Below are positions 23,116 through 36,769 of a stretch of DNA of 64,000 nucleotides, one piece after another. The position numbers were made by a program, and so were the translations under genes. The notes under the pieces were generated by a model. It was not told where the DNA came from. It saw only the letters and a program-made list of their open reading frames with translations, and did not search any database. Source of the DNA: Norana najaformis (taxonomy: Eukaryota; Annelida; Clitellata; Crassiclitellata; Hormogastridae); contig OZ029928.1 in NCBI GenBank assembly GCA_964023275.1, positions 20,459,535-20,523,534 on the forward strand. Direction: 5' to 3'. Position 1 is the stretch's first letter; each line of letters begins with the position of its first letter.

Positions 23116-23969
23116 ATCAGTTGTACATTGTGGACTGCTTCGTATCGTTACTGTCTGGTGAGGAATCAGTCAATTCAAAACCAACACAGTCATCATATCA
23201 TTAGTTGTGCAGAAGAAGGTGTTTTTGATGGATAGAACAAGTTCTCTGACATTGTTCCTTTGCTTTGCTATTCTGATTCCAGTCTCGGCTTAAGACTTTG
23301 TGCTCATGTTCTGCCTGGGTGACCAGGTTGGAGGCTTGTGCTTACTACAGCAGTGCTCTGGAAGTTGTAAGATTTGGTTAAATTAGATGTCCTTGTTCTG
23401 GCTTTCTGAGCAGTATTCTGATTGTGACAATTGCTGGGGCGAGGTAGCCAACTGGCTAAGGCACTCTGCTTGTAATGCGGAGGTTTCTGGTTCGAGCCTT
23501 CATCTCGGAGATGGCTACCATGTAGGGACCTTGAGCAAGTCCTTCACTGACAGTTGTTCTGCACGTTGATTGATGCTTCGTCAGTAGATAGTGGTGCTTA
23601 ATAAATGCAGAAATAATAATAATTTATGTGATTATGTTAGCATAGCAATGACGCTGAACTGATGCAGAGTAGCTGTGGCTCTCGTCTGATCTGATTCCTG
23701 CAGAGATGCAAATGTACCGAACTGGTTTGTCCGAATTTGTGTACGTCAGTGATGAGCCTACAATGATGGTCTGTTGCCTGTTAAGTCTTCATTCAGATGC
23801 ACTGCTTGTGTTATGTGGATCCACTGAGAAATACTTGACTCTTGTTAGGAATCTATACGTATTATGCCTCTGTCTGTGTGTGTTTCAGTATCCAGGTCCA
23901 CACATCCCCCTCGGTGCATCTGCCCAGTCACACACTGCTCCCTACAACATTGCAATTGGCCAGCCACAA

Positions 23970-24000
<31 letters not shown>

Positions 24001-27000
24001 CGTATTACAAAGGAGGTACTTTGTATGTTCTTCAACAGTTAAATGAATCTTATTAATAGCACAGTTGTGAGAAATCTGTGATGTTGTCTTAAGTTGTCTA
24101 TGCTATCCAGTGATATCTTACCAAATTTGTCATAACTGTCTCATTGCAATATTACCTGAGCCACCAGCTGCAAATATCGAATGAAATGCCTGAAGGTCCT
24201 TTTGATTCTCCAAATTATATCTTACGTATTTGCTGGACTGAGATGTATTTGTCAGTTTATTTAGCGCCTGATGATGACTCTTAGTTATTATTACTAAACA
24301 TCTGATGCAAAACCTTGGAATGTGAAGATCTGTCGAATCCAAACTCCAAGTTTCCCTGTTGATATTCTACACTGGAAGGAAATCAGTGGAAGTCATCTTC
24401 TCACAGCTACAACACTATGACATCCTTCGAAAATATGATAAACACTTGCCTGCACCAATCCTAAGGGAATTTTCTAACAACTGGCCAGCTGTGTGGCATA
24501 GCATTTCCAGAGTGCTTTTCCAGTCTACCTGCTTGTTTGAAATGCATACAGAACCATTAGTTGGTTGCACAGTGTCAGTGCGATTGAACAGCAGTATTAT
24601 AAATAATCTTAGCACTGCTATGTTTTTACGCTGGGTTTCCGCTTTGCACGCCACTACGATCACTAAACAGTATATTGTAAATGAGCGCAAATTTCACTTA
24701 GCACAGTTTCTTATGGAATGTTTTTGCTAAAGTTTGTAAGTAAGTAGGAATTTAGAGGATACCAGTGCCACCAATGGACCAGATCTTGAAGCGGACGGTT
24801 ACCAAGGGACAAGCAAGTGCACACATTGGACAAGAGATGTTTTCCGCTCTGGACTTCCCGATGATGTGGCCCTTCTCAGTGAAATTCTGGAGACATTGGT
24901 CCTGTCGTTGGGAATACCAGACGGGCAAGCCCACCAGTTTGGGCTTTAGATCAACTGGGCCAAAACCAAGATTCAAACAACAGTTGCAAGAAACATGGCG
25001 GAACTTGTAGAAGGATTCACCTATCTTGGGTCGGACATGGAATCTGATGGCAGCAGTGGACCTGAGATTCAACGCTGGATAACAATAGCCCATGACTGTT
25101 TGAACAGCCTTGATGGAGGAATCCGGAAAACTAATGTTCGATTTGACTCCAAATCCCCTTGTTTACAGCCTACATACTTCCTGTTCTTGTTTACGGGGCT
25201 GAGACCTAGATGTTCACGGTGGCCCTTGAAGCAGGAACTGGGTGCCTTCCAGCAACGGTGCCTACAACGAATCTTGCGAATTCCATTCACTGTGCATATG
25301 ACTAGTGCAGAAATATACAGACGCACAAACAGTTGCCAATCTCGGAGGTGGTCGAAACACGACGACTCTGTATCTTTGGATTAGGGTTAGGTAACCGCGA
25401 CAGGACCGTGCTGGGGCTGTCTGAACCTTGATTCTTGGCCTTCCTAAGACCTGGAAGAGGCCGGTCGGACGACCCAGACGCACATGGACCCGGACGGTCA
25501 AGGCGGATCTTCGGCTGCTGAACTTTAAGCTGTATGCAACCTGGAGGTGAGTCCAGGACCTTGACGGTTGGCAGAGAATTGCGGAAACGACAACGCTCCA
25601 GAGAGGGGCACGCTAGTGACGACGACGATGATGATGAATGGTGTATCTTATCCTTTGTTATCTTAATTTGTGTACGTTATTTGATGGTTTATAAAGTTTT
25701 GTCTGTTGAGTTAATTCTTCTGGCTTTCTTCTGATTGTGATGAACTATGTACATGCAGGGTACATGCCAGCTCCTCCTCCTCCTTCACAACAGCAGCAGC
25801 AGCAGCAGTCATCAGCGGTGTCTGTGCCAAAGAGGAAGAAAAACATATTAAAAATAATTGATCCAAACACTGGACAAGAAATTAATCCAGTTGCTGGTCA
25901 GGAAAACAAGGCTGCAATGAATGATGTGGAACCAGCTGCTGCTGCAGCGGTGGCACTGGCACCAGCACCGACTGATGTAAGTTATCACCTGACAGATCGT
26001 CATCATCAGTAGTTGTCTGATTCACACAGTTACAAGATTCTCATAGGCTTCTCTTTGTGCTGCAGAAGTTTGCGTAGCCTTGTTTTGTGCCAGCATTCTA
26101 CTGTTGCCCTTGAGTGCGGGTGGGTGCATCCTATTGTCAGCCATTGAGCACACCATGCCTCATGACTGCTGACTCATGACCAATGACTCATGACCTCCGA
26201 CTCGTGACCTATGACTCGTGACTAATAACTCTTGGCTAATGACTCATGACTAATGATCTATGACTTGTAACCAATGACTGACTGAGTGGTCCAGTGAGAA
26301 GAAATCTGAATATAGGAAGCAAACAGGTCAATGCATAGGGGTGGGGGTCTGTTGAACCTGCTAGAGACTGGATCGGCCGATTTCCAGTTTCTTTCTGTTA
26401 TGGTAGAAAGCAGAATATAGTTGGTGCATATGAAATTAATTCTGTGTAATTATCTACTGACCTCATTCCTGCTTTTCTTGAAATGTTCCAGGATTCTCAG
26501 TGGGGGGCTCAGTTCGCTGCTCAAGTTGCGGCAACATTGGATCCGCTGGCTCCAAGAGACAAGTCAACCAAGTCGCGAGCTGCAGCTGACGCTGCTGCTA
26601 CAAGACTTCCACCGTCACCAGATGCCGCCGAAGCAGTGTCGTCCGAAAATGCGCCTGTGGTGACTGAGCCAGCAGCCGATGTAGATGTGTTGCCAGTCGG
26701 CCAAGATCAGCCAGAGTCATCTGTAGCTGAAGCAGCGGCAGCAGCAGTGACCCCAGTGGAAGCAGCTTCTCTTCCGACCTCTGGCAGTGTTCCATCAGAT
26801 GAAAACCAAACATCTACTTGTTTGCCTACAGCCGTCGTCCTCTGTGATGCCGCCGATCAACCCAAGGGCGCTACACAGGCAGACCCACTCCCTACAGCTG
26901 CCTCAGATCAGCCTCTGTCAGAGTCATGCAGTGCTGATGATGATCTGGTGAAAACGAAAGCCGCTACAGCCTCCTCATTGTCAAAGGTGACTACTACTGT

Positions 27001-30000
27001 GAAGAACATTCCACAGCATCCGGTAGCATCTCAGCAGCAGCAGCAGCAACCAAGCAAAGCATCTGGCTCTGCAACTGCTCCAGAAACAACACCAGATAAC
27101 GGTAATTTACTATCAGCTTATGATTACAGGTGATGTGTTTTAGACCCTGCATAAGCACATAAGGTGGTATAAGGGCATAAGGTGGTATAAGGGCATAAGG
27201 GAAGTGAAGGGAGGGAGGACAAAGCATAGGATTTGTTGGCAGTTGATTTGTGCAGGCGGCTTTTGTTAAAAGAAAGTTCTGTTTTGGATGATCCCCATCT
27301 CTGCAGCTCATGCATCTGCTGTGGACGATCTTCTGTTGCGCTGCTGCTCTGCGGGTCTTCGTTGATGGTGGCTGCTGAGCAGATGCTGACGACTGACGAG
27401 TGCATAGATGGTCATCGGTGTTCGTGTGCTACGCTCTGAAGAGGCGTCTTTTTGTTCTGCTGTACGAGACGCCACCTGTCCTTGGAGTGGGAGAAGTGCG
27501 AGTGGCAGGGGGGGGGGCCTCAGTGGCCAGAGTAAAACAGGGCGTCTTTACAGACTGTGCGTGAAAGATGTCGTGGTGGTGGTGGTGGTGGTGGTCTTTG
27601 GTGGTAGACGACTCCAGATAGGAGGAGGGCTGAGGGGGCAGCAAATGAAGGAACTTGAAATCAAGTTCCGTTAACGATAACAATAATAATAACATCATGT
27701 CTGTCGCTGAAGAAATATTTGCTGAAAGTCAAGCAATACCGATAATTAAATAATTCTAAAAGCCAAGAGGCTAACCAAAATAGCTAGAACTAACACAGGA
27801 ATATCGTCCACGGAGAGAGGGAGGTGAGAGGGTTAAACCAAATGCGGATAAGGGGAATAGGGCTTATGCCCAATGTGGAAATCTGCATCTAGATTTGATA
27901 CATTGTTATTTCAGTGTAGACTGTGTCTCAGAAACCAACTTCAGTCAGACAGCAGACTGTGTGTTGAAGTCCTCTTGCTAGTGGCATACGAGTTGAAAAA
28001 CAAATTTTGAAAGGATATTCTCGGTATAAGGAGACTTTTTATCTAAGATCGTGACCTGGAAGTGGACCTGATCTTGCATGTATCAATGAATTTCTTTCCG
28101 ATTGAGCACTTGTGATTAAACTGGTTCCCATCGCATAGCTTTTCTGGGCGCTGAAGAAACACTGATTTTACGATTATGATTATCTTTAAACTGTAATTGT
28201 GGCTTGAAAACTGTTGAAATGAAAACACTCTAAAATAAATTTTGAGTTAGAACTCTAGAAAGCTTGAATCACTGCAGCTGAAAATAACCGAAACTGAGAA
28301 TTAATAACTAAAAGCCAAAGACGGCTTTATTTTGTTATTCAGAGTCGTGAGAACTTAAACTCAAGAACCTATGAGAACCAGTTATAACTGAAGCTCATGA
28401 TGTAAAAGCATAATAAGTAGAACTCTAAACTGAGTGGGTAACTGAAACTTCGCAAAACTCTGACGGATCCCGTAATCGTCGGGAACGTGCGCTAAGAACT
28501 TCTGTGAGCAGACCGAAGAAATGAATGAATGCATAAGTCAGTGAATGAATGTACGGCCTACTTCTGGCCCCACTTGGTAATCAACTGCTCCTTTACTGAC
28601 ATTCGTCATTTGCACTTTGTGGGTCATTTGTTTCTACTGGTTTCCATTTGATTCGCTGTTCGCCACCAGTGCCTATCGTCTTCAGTGTCTATCGTCTTCA
28701 GTGCCTATCGTCTTCAGTGTCTATCGTCTTCAGTGGCATCTGTATTCGTCCGTCGGGTTGGGTCTTGTTTCTATAAATAGACCGAAGTTCAGACGACCTG
28801 CGAACGGCCGCCTGCGTTGCTGTGCCTGAGCGCCTCGTGGGCTGCTAGGTGTGGGTAGCCAGGGCGCCTCTCGGACCGGGGCCTGCCTGCCTGCCTGGCC
28901 GAGGCTGGCGCTAGACTGCGTGGGCTCGGTTGCCTTGTACTATGGTGGTATTTGCTAGAAGACAAGCCGACGAGTTTTAAACGGCGCTGTGCTTGGAATC
29001 GTCTGTGTGTTGTTTGGCTGGAGGGTTAAATGGACTTCAACATTTCGTATTTAGGTCGATTCGGATGGACCTCGTGCCAAGGAAAGCGCTTCCTTCGCTT
29101 GTGTGTGCGGCGTAGCTATGTAGTGGTCGACAGTTCCGGGCCGGCACATGTCAGACGGACTGAAGCGGTTGTTGGTGCCCCCTGGTTGCTTTCGTTGCGT
29201 CAGTCTGCAGGTCGGTCGGTCGGTCGGCCGGCCTTGAGAAGTTGATCGATGTAGTCTGTGGTTGCTTCCTTGAAATAAATTCTTCAAGAGGAGGAGGAGG
29301 AGCAGGAGCAGGAGCAGCAAGAAGTCGAACACCTCGTAGCTCTTTGAGAAAAGCTTGTGGCCTAAGTTTCGATTACTGTTCACTGGCTCCATCTATCGGA
29401 CGGACAGACGGCCGGCCATGGGTAAGCAAGGTCATTGATCAGGTTGCCTGTCGATCTCTTCTCAGATCACCCTCCGACCGACCGTCAGTGTGTTTTCCTG
29501 AACTTCTGTCTAATCATCATAGATAATTACCTCTGCATGTGTTGCTCTTATCAGTGTGTGTCTTGGTATGTTCTGTGATGTATGCCACGGCATCATACAC
29601 AATTTCACTGCAAGTGACCATCAGTTGAAGCCTTGGGCATTGTTATAATGGCGCTATAGAAGTCACTGGATTAGATTGGAGTCAATAAATTCAGAAATTG
29701 CATAAGTTTCTGTGATGCATACAAGACTGTTAGAGAAAAAGTTCTGATGAAATGTGCTTCACCTGACGGACTCCTGCGTAAATGTTGGAAATAAATTGTG
29801 ACTTTTTGTGACAAATTGTCTTTTCAATTTGTGTTTGGCACACATTCAGATGTTTTGCAAGTCTGTCTACTGTCTGACTGTGTGTATGTCAATGTTGTTT
29901 GGAGCTGCTAAGTTGAGTTTTTCTTTAGCATTCTTCTGTGCATAACTGAAGCTTGCATGATTTGTGAATTTATGGACACTGACAAAAGTACTTTGAAAAC

Positions 30001-33000
30001 ATTTGTGTTACTCTGTTTCGTACTGATTACTCACGAATTACTGGAGCAGTTTTTCTCACAATCTTGGGTGACCGTGTTGTTTGCAAGTTAGCGGCCACAA
30101 GGGGGACTGTTTCCACAGAACTGCCTTCGTGTGGCTTAGTTTTCCCTCTGAAAGTAGTTGCTCAAAAGAGTTGCATCTGTGAGAGTGTCAGCAAAGTAAT
30201 TTTCTCCCAGTTGCATTGGTCATTTCCGGCCAGTGTTGTTTGTGTTTCTCAGATGTTACTTGATGTTTAGGTTTGTGTTGTTTAATTTAGGCAACAAGAA
30301 GAAGAATCGCAAGAAAAACAAAGATCTGAATACAAAAGGGAAAGTTCTTCAGGGCAGCGACATGGATGCATTCATTGATGAGGTTAGATGGGAGGCATTT
30401 AGCGGTTCTAGTTTTTATCAGTCATCATCTGTTGTTGCTAAGCCAGGGAAAAATCTGTGTTGCTCTTTGGGTTTCAATAGAGATTTTGTATTTGTGTCAA
30501 AAGTAAGGAGACTAAAAACAAAAGTTTACAGCAAACTGGTCGTTGTCTTGAATTGTAGGCTTCAAAACCTGAAGGTCAGAAGGCAAAGTTGATTGCTGTC
30601 AAGTCAGTTGTCAGCAAAAGCGCTGACACAGCTGGGCCTGAAGTTGTTCTGGAGCCAGAGATGTCAACACAGAATGTCGCTGAGGATACACAAGACAAAG
30701 CTACACCTGAGAACAGAATGCCATCGTCACCTGCAGGGTCAGATGGTGTTGCAGATAGTGCCGCTGTCGCTGACAGCACTGTTGTTTCTGACAACATTGT
30801 TGTTTCTGACAACGCTGTTGTTTCTGACAATGCTGTTGTTTCTGACAATGCTGTCATTTCTGACAACGCTGTTGTTTCTGACAGCTGTGCTGCTGGCACT
30901 AACAGTGCTGTTGTTGCTAATAGTGCTGTGATAGAGAAGACTTCATCACCAGAAGCAGAGAAGACGTCTGTCGAAAGTACAGTCTCTGGTGATGGAAGTG
31001 CATCTGGCAAAGTATCGTCTGAAGTCAGTGATGCTACTGTGGAAGATACTTGCCCTGCTTCGGCAGCTGATGGTGATGGTTTGTCCTCAGACAAGGAGGT
31101 GACCAGCGAGCAACGGCCATTGGACGGTGATGCTTCAGAGAAGACAGCTGCAGCAGCAGGGTTTGGCTGTGATGATGTGAAGACATTCCAGGCTGATCTG
31201 GCCAATGACGAAAGCAAGGAAGATGGAAATGCTGCTGAAGAAGCAGTTGCCAAAAATCGAGAACAAGCGGATGATGCGGAGAGTGACAACAGCGGCAGCG
31301 GGACGGAGATGGAGGCTGCTGCTGCTGTGAAACCAGCCCAAACACAACTGAAGTATACCTATTCCGAAGGTCAGTCATTACCTTTTGTGAATGACGCAGC
31401 TGCTTGTCTGAAATCTTTGCTTTCCATCTCATTATCTTCCGAGCTAGTAGGTTTATGCCAGTGGTACTGAGAGTCTGTTAATGAACATGGGTGTCCGTCA
31501 TTTCAGTTATTCATAACAAGGCCTTAACTGCAATCATCATTGAGTCTCATTGTGCATTGTCTGAGGGGTGATCGATTGAATGTGTTTTGTCTGTGATGAA
31601 ATTTCAGACCAGTGGTCTCCGTTAAATCCAGAAGGGAAAAAGCAGTATGACCGCAACTTCATGCTTCAGCTGCAGTTTGCAAATCCATCAATAATTAAGC
31701 CAACTGGTTTGCCTCAACTGCCAGACATCATACTGAACGAGGTGAGAGTTTGGAAATGTCATCATCTTGGTCCAGTGGGTTCAGGGGTAATGTAGCCTTT
31801 CATCTGCTCTTTCAATACAGTTGGAAAGAACTTGGAGCTGTCGAGTTTATTTAGACGTTTAGCAATGGGGTGAGGGATTTCTGCATTAGGTACTGACGGA
31901 CTTTTAAGAGTTTTTTCTTGTATTTCACCCACACAGTTTGGTTTTCCACTGTTGATCAATTTCTTCCATTATAACTAGCATGACATTCATTGTTAAGCTG
32001 GACGCTTTTGTGATTTATGACGAATTCCAAGAGTGAATGTTTTAAATTGATTTTGCAGCCTAGAGTAAAAGAAGATTTTGCTAGACAGTTGAGCATAGAT
32101 CCAATGTCACCTGTGGATTTCACTCCTGGTTTCATCAAGCAGTCTTTGGGGGGAGGAGGAGGGGGCGGTGGTGGAAACCGGGGACCGCCCCGACGCGGCG
32201 GAGGCGGTGGTGGCATGAAGCGGGTAAATGACCAGCAGCAGCAGCAGCAGCAACAGAGGAAAGTTATTACATTGGAACACAACATCACTCTACATACGAC
32301 GCAGAATGCTTGGAAGCCTGTCGCTACGAAAGCCAAGGAAACAGAAGTAACTACTGAGGAGGTGAGTTGACCTCTTTCTGTCTGACAAGCGGAAACGGTC
32401 TATTCACCGGCCGTCTGATTGAACTGCATTTGAACCTCGGCCAGGTTATGTCCATTGCAAGCACGAAAAACATTGAAACTGGATCATCATCTGTTATGAT
32501 TTAACAAGAATTGCTTTTCTGTCTGCAGTCTACCAGCTTACAGGTTTTTCTGTAAAGAAGGTCTTTACGTAGAAGAGCTTCAAGATATGGTTGCAGGCCC
32601 TTGTTGATTGCAATCTTGAATAGAAAGGGCAGCAGTTGAAGCATTATCTTGTCTAGTGTGAATTTGTTCTGTAGGATGTTTACAAGAAAATCCGCGGCAT
32701 TCTGAATAAGTTGACGCCTCAGAAGTTCACAACTTTGATCCAGAAGGTTCAGGATCTGCCAATTAGCACTGAAGAAAGACTCGCAGGATGCATCAACATC
32801 ATTTTCGAAAAGGTATTCTTTGTCGATTTGGTGCATGTAGAATTAGATGTTCAAATACTGGATGTACATTTTAAAGTGCTGAGAGTTACTCTTGAAGTTT
32901 AGCAGTACAACTGACTCATGAACGTAGCAACTACTGGCCGGTTGATCTGCCTGTGATCAAGGTGGCTGCTCCTTTTTCATTTCATTTGATTGAAACTTTG

Positions 33001-36000
33001 ACAAACATTTGGTACACATGCTTGTTAAAATGTGTTCTGATTTAGGTCAAACTTTATCAGGTTGATTAAGTGTGAAAAGACTTCGTCTCTTACTGCTCGA
33101 TGGTTGTGACTTTCACAAAACATTTTAATTTCTAGCCCTAACACTCAAATCAGATCATAATCAAGTCAGGTGACAGCTTCGTTGCTGACAGCGTAATGAA
33201 TGCTGTACACAGCAGAATGTAATTCTTCTTCTTCTGTTGCAGGCAATCAGTGAGCCAAACTTTTCTGTTGCCTACGCCAACATGGCCAAGTGTCTGATCA
33301 ATGTAAGTTCTTTCACGTTGCTCTCGATTATTTGACTATGAAGTTTGTCTCCACTACATGTTTATTTGATTCTCAGCAGTCGTTCACTGTGTTTACAAAC
33401 AAAGTCAGATGCGCAGGCAAGGCTACTAAAGGTCAGCGTAATATGACCAATGGTTTTCTGGCCTTTACAGGCAGGTAGACGTTGGAGAAACTGTACATAT
33501 AAATTGCCTAAGTTACACTTGGTAGTGCATTGCAAAAGTAACCTGTCAGGTTGAACTTGATGTGCTTTGAAATAATTCCTTAAACTGACGTTAGAATTGG
33601 TTGTTATTTGTGTTGTCAGATAACTGTTCCTCTTGAAGCTGATCCTGATCAGTCGGTTGGTTTTCGGAAGCTGCTCCTTAACAAATGTCAGCAGGAGTTT
33701 GAGAAAGACAAGGCAGAGCAGCTGGACATCGATCATTTACAGAGCCTCATTGATGAAGCAGTTTCGGTGAGTTCCAGCTGTGATGCTTTCTTCCTTTGTC
33801 AGTTTATTTCTGTCTGTCTTGTGTCTTTTCCAGTGTCTGTCTATAAGTGCTGCCTTCCGACATCTTCTGTGCATATTTGCCTCTGTTATCAGTGTTTCTG
33901 TTTTTTGCTTTCTGTCCATCTCTCGTTGTCTGGTAAGTTCACTCGGAGTGTCTGCTCGTATCCGTTCATGAAGAAATAATCTTGTGGCCAATCAGTGCTG
34001 TGTAGCACTTAAACCTAGGAAGACCAAGTACAACACTGGCCACAGAAATCACACCAGTGCAAGTTTTGCCATCCTGTTGTATGTGAGCTCAAATGCTGTG
34101 TAGCTTCGTCTTCTTTTAACTGACTATGACTTGCGCCATTTTGTAGGAGGAAAAGCGAAAGCAACTGACAGTTCAACGTGATGAAATGATGATGAAGGCA
34201 AAGCGTCGTTCCCTTGGCAACATCAGGTAAGAGAATTTGAATGGGGAAGGAGGAGAGGAAGATTGGGTTGGTCTTTGTTAGACTTTTTGTTATATTGTTT
34301 GTCTTTCTGTGCAAGACTGTCAGCTATCTTCCAACAAGTGATTATTGATTGTTTTAATTGTTTTTTTTAACTTGCCGTTGATGCAAAGTGTTGCGTGTTG
34401 CTAGGCCCTAGCAGAAGCCGCTCTGAACTAACGTGAAGGAACATTACTAAATTTTGGTTGAGGTGAATAAGATAACCTGTAATAATCGGTTGGCTGTGAC
34501 ATTGACAGGTTCATAGGAGAGCTTTTCAAACTCAAAATGCTGACTGAGAAAATTATGCATGAATGTCTGAGCAAACTGCTGAGGAGCAGCAACGATGAAG
34601 ACAGCTTGGAATGCCTCTGCCAGCTGCTGACGACGATTGGGCAGGACATCGACAAGAAGCAACAGTCGCAGGTAACGGCAGCAGCAGCAGCAGCCTCTTA
34701 AGCTGCTGCGTTGATGTATTGGTTGGATCATGTGTTGTTAGATGAGTTGTAAGAAGGAATGTCACTGGGGTCAGTTGGTTATGTTTGGCTGTATCTGATT
34801 GTGGAATGCTGTTATAATTTCAAGTTGTGCTTATTTCCAAGGTTGCTGCTGACATCATTTCTAACCTAACGGGATTCTAAGTAGTTAATTTTGTTCAGTG
34901 CTAAAAAGGGTTTTGAGGCTGAAAACTTCTATGTTGAAAATTTCTACGTCTGATATCACGAGGTTGTTTCTACTTTACGAACGTTTCGTTGGTGACTGTA
35001 ACTGTTGCGATCTTTCTTCTGTAGTTGATATTGAGTTGTTCGAAAAGAAATGGAAATAATGAATGATTGGTTGGCTTGATTTTTGCCAGGTCCTTGTGAA
35101 CAAATACTTCACAGAATTACAGGGATTGATGGACCAGAAGAAGACTTCTGCAAGAATCCGGTTTATGATTCTCGATGTCATGGATCTACGAAAGGTGGGA
35201 ACCGTTCAAAGCCTAAATGCCATAATTATGCAGTTCCAGCTGTTTGTGGGTATTTGATGCCCGAAGCTATTCACGACAACAGGAATGTTCCATGGAGTGC
35301 AGTGGTTGTTGGTTTGAATGCATTCTTGGGCCACCCACAGAGTTCACAGTTGGAATTAAAGGCTTCCCACAGATTTGGATTATGGGTTGTTTTTGCAGTC
35401 TTTACAGTTGACATCATCTTAATTTAGTTTGTGTGTTTAATGTGTTGTTGAGCTGCAAAGTAGCGTCGTCTTGTGTTTTTGGTTTGTGTAGAATAAATGG
35501 ATTCCGCGAAGGCAGAACAACAACCCAAAGACGATTGAACAGATTCACAAGGAGGCTGAACAGGAGGTGCAGGAGAAGCAGGTGGCCCTCCAGAAGTTCA
35601 ATCAAGAACAGCGAGGCCGAAGAGGACCGCCCTGTGAGTCTGGCATTTGACCCCTGCTCTTCCTCCTCTGTAGTGCTGAAGAGGACCACGTGTGAATTAG
35701 TTTGACAAATTATGACATCGAGTTATACATGCGTGTGTTTGTTGTGGAATTGGAATTGTATCAGAATGTTTAATGCAGTGTGAATTGGAACGAGTTAACG
35801 GTCAGTCAGTGAGTGACCGTTGTGTGTGATGTGGAAGGAGAAGAATTGTATCTGGGTCTGTCTAGTGACTATGTATCTTGTTGCAGTCGTCTTCTACAGT
35901 GAACAGCGTCTTATGTTTCAGCGCGTGCTGGGCCAGTTTCCTCTGCTGGGTCACATGGAGGTGACGACGGCTGGACGGCCGTCGGCAGAGCGCCAAAGAG

Positions 36001-36738
36001 CATTGTTGATCCGGCCCGAATGAAGCTGACGAAGCAGCCGATGGATGAAAATGTTCAGCTGGGACCCGGTGGAAAGGGCATGAGTGCCTGGCACCGGGGG
36101 AGCAGTGGCGGTTTAAAGACTTTGTCACAGGAGGGCGATAGACCAATGCCAACGCCAAATAGGTAATTGCTTTGGTTTCATGAAGTTCTAAGAAAGGAAG
36201 CTCTGTTCTTACCGACGAAATCCAAATGGTTCATTTGAAATGAAATGTTCATTCGTAACATATATCAGGTGCCAATGTTTGTGTCTGAGAAGAATTGGCG
36301 CAGAATGAAGACCTACGTTTCTAGGAGTCAGCTTTTAGAGGTTTCTGATGTTGGCTCTTGCACAGATTTTCTGCTCTCGGTGGATTTGGATCGGAATCGA
36401 TGGATGCCAGAAGTCGATCTGGAGGCCGAGGCGCTTACACTGGCCGTCTGTCCGGACCACAGGGCAGGGCACCAGTCTCCAGGCAGTCTCAGGAAAGAGC
36501 ATCCAATGAAATGTCATACAGGTTTGTACCATTCATGTCATCCTGTATGGAAGTAATCAGTTTGTAGTCAGGAGCTTCTGCAGTTTAATGTAACGCAGCA
36601 TGCTACAATGCCTGAAATGCAAGAAATGGAGCAGTCAGTTGTGTGAATTAACTTTCATATCAGTGGTCATCTGATGCAATTCTTTGCATCTTTGGTGTGG
36701 CTTTCAGAGGGATAGAGACAGAGAATGACAGCAGAGGG

Positions 36739-36769
<31 letters not shown>

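Noticed and set aside
22865-23235. Serine/leucine-rich plus-strand frames
   Set aside because: Pyrimidine microsatellite in eIF4G intron 2; only 22835-22885 (exon 2) is coding there.
26994-27698. Several minus- and plus-strand frames in eIF4G exon 5 and the start of intron 5
   Set aside because: They are shadows of exon 5 or lie in intron; no conserved residues or splice logic.
30576-31432. Minus-strand frames of 237 and 132 codons opposite eIF4G exon 7
   Set aside because: Antisense shadows of a low-complexity coding exon. The sense frame has correct splice phases at both ends.
35083-35427. Plus-strand 114-codon frame
   Set aside because: Wrong frame across eIF4G exon 15 (35090-35194), which is coding in another frame with MIF4G residues.
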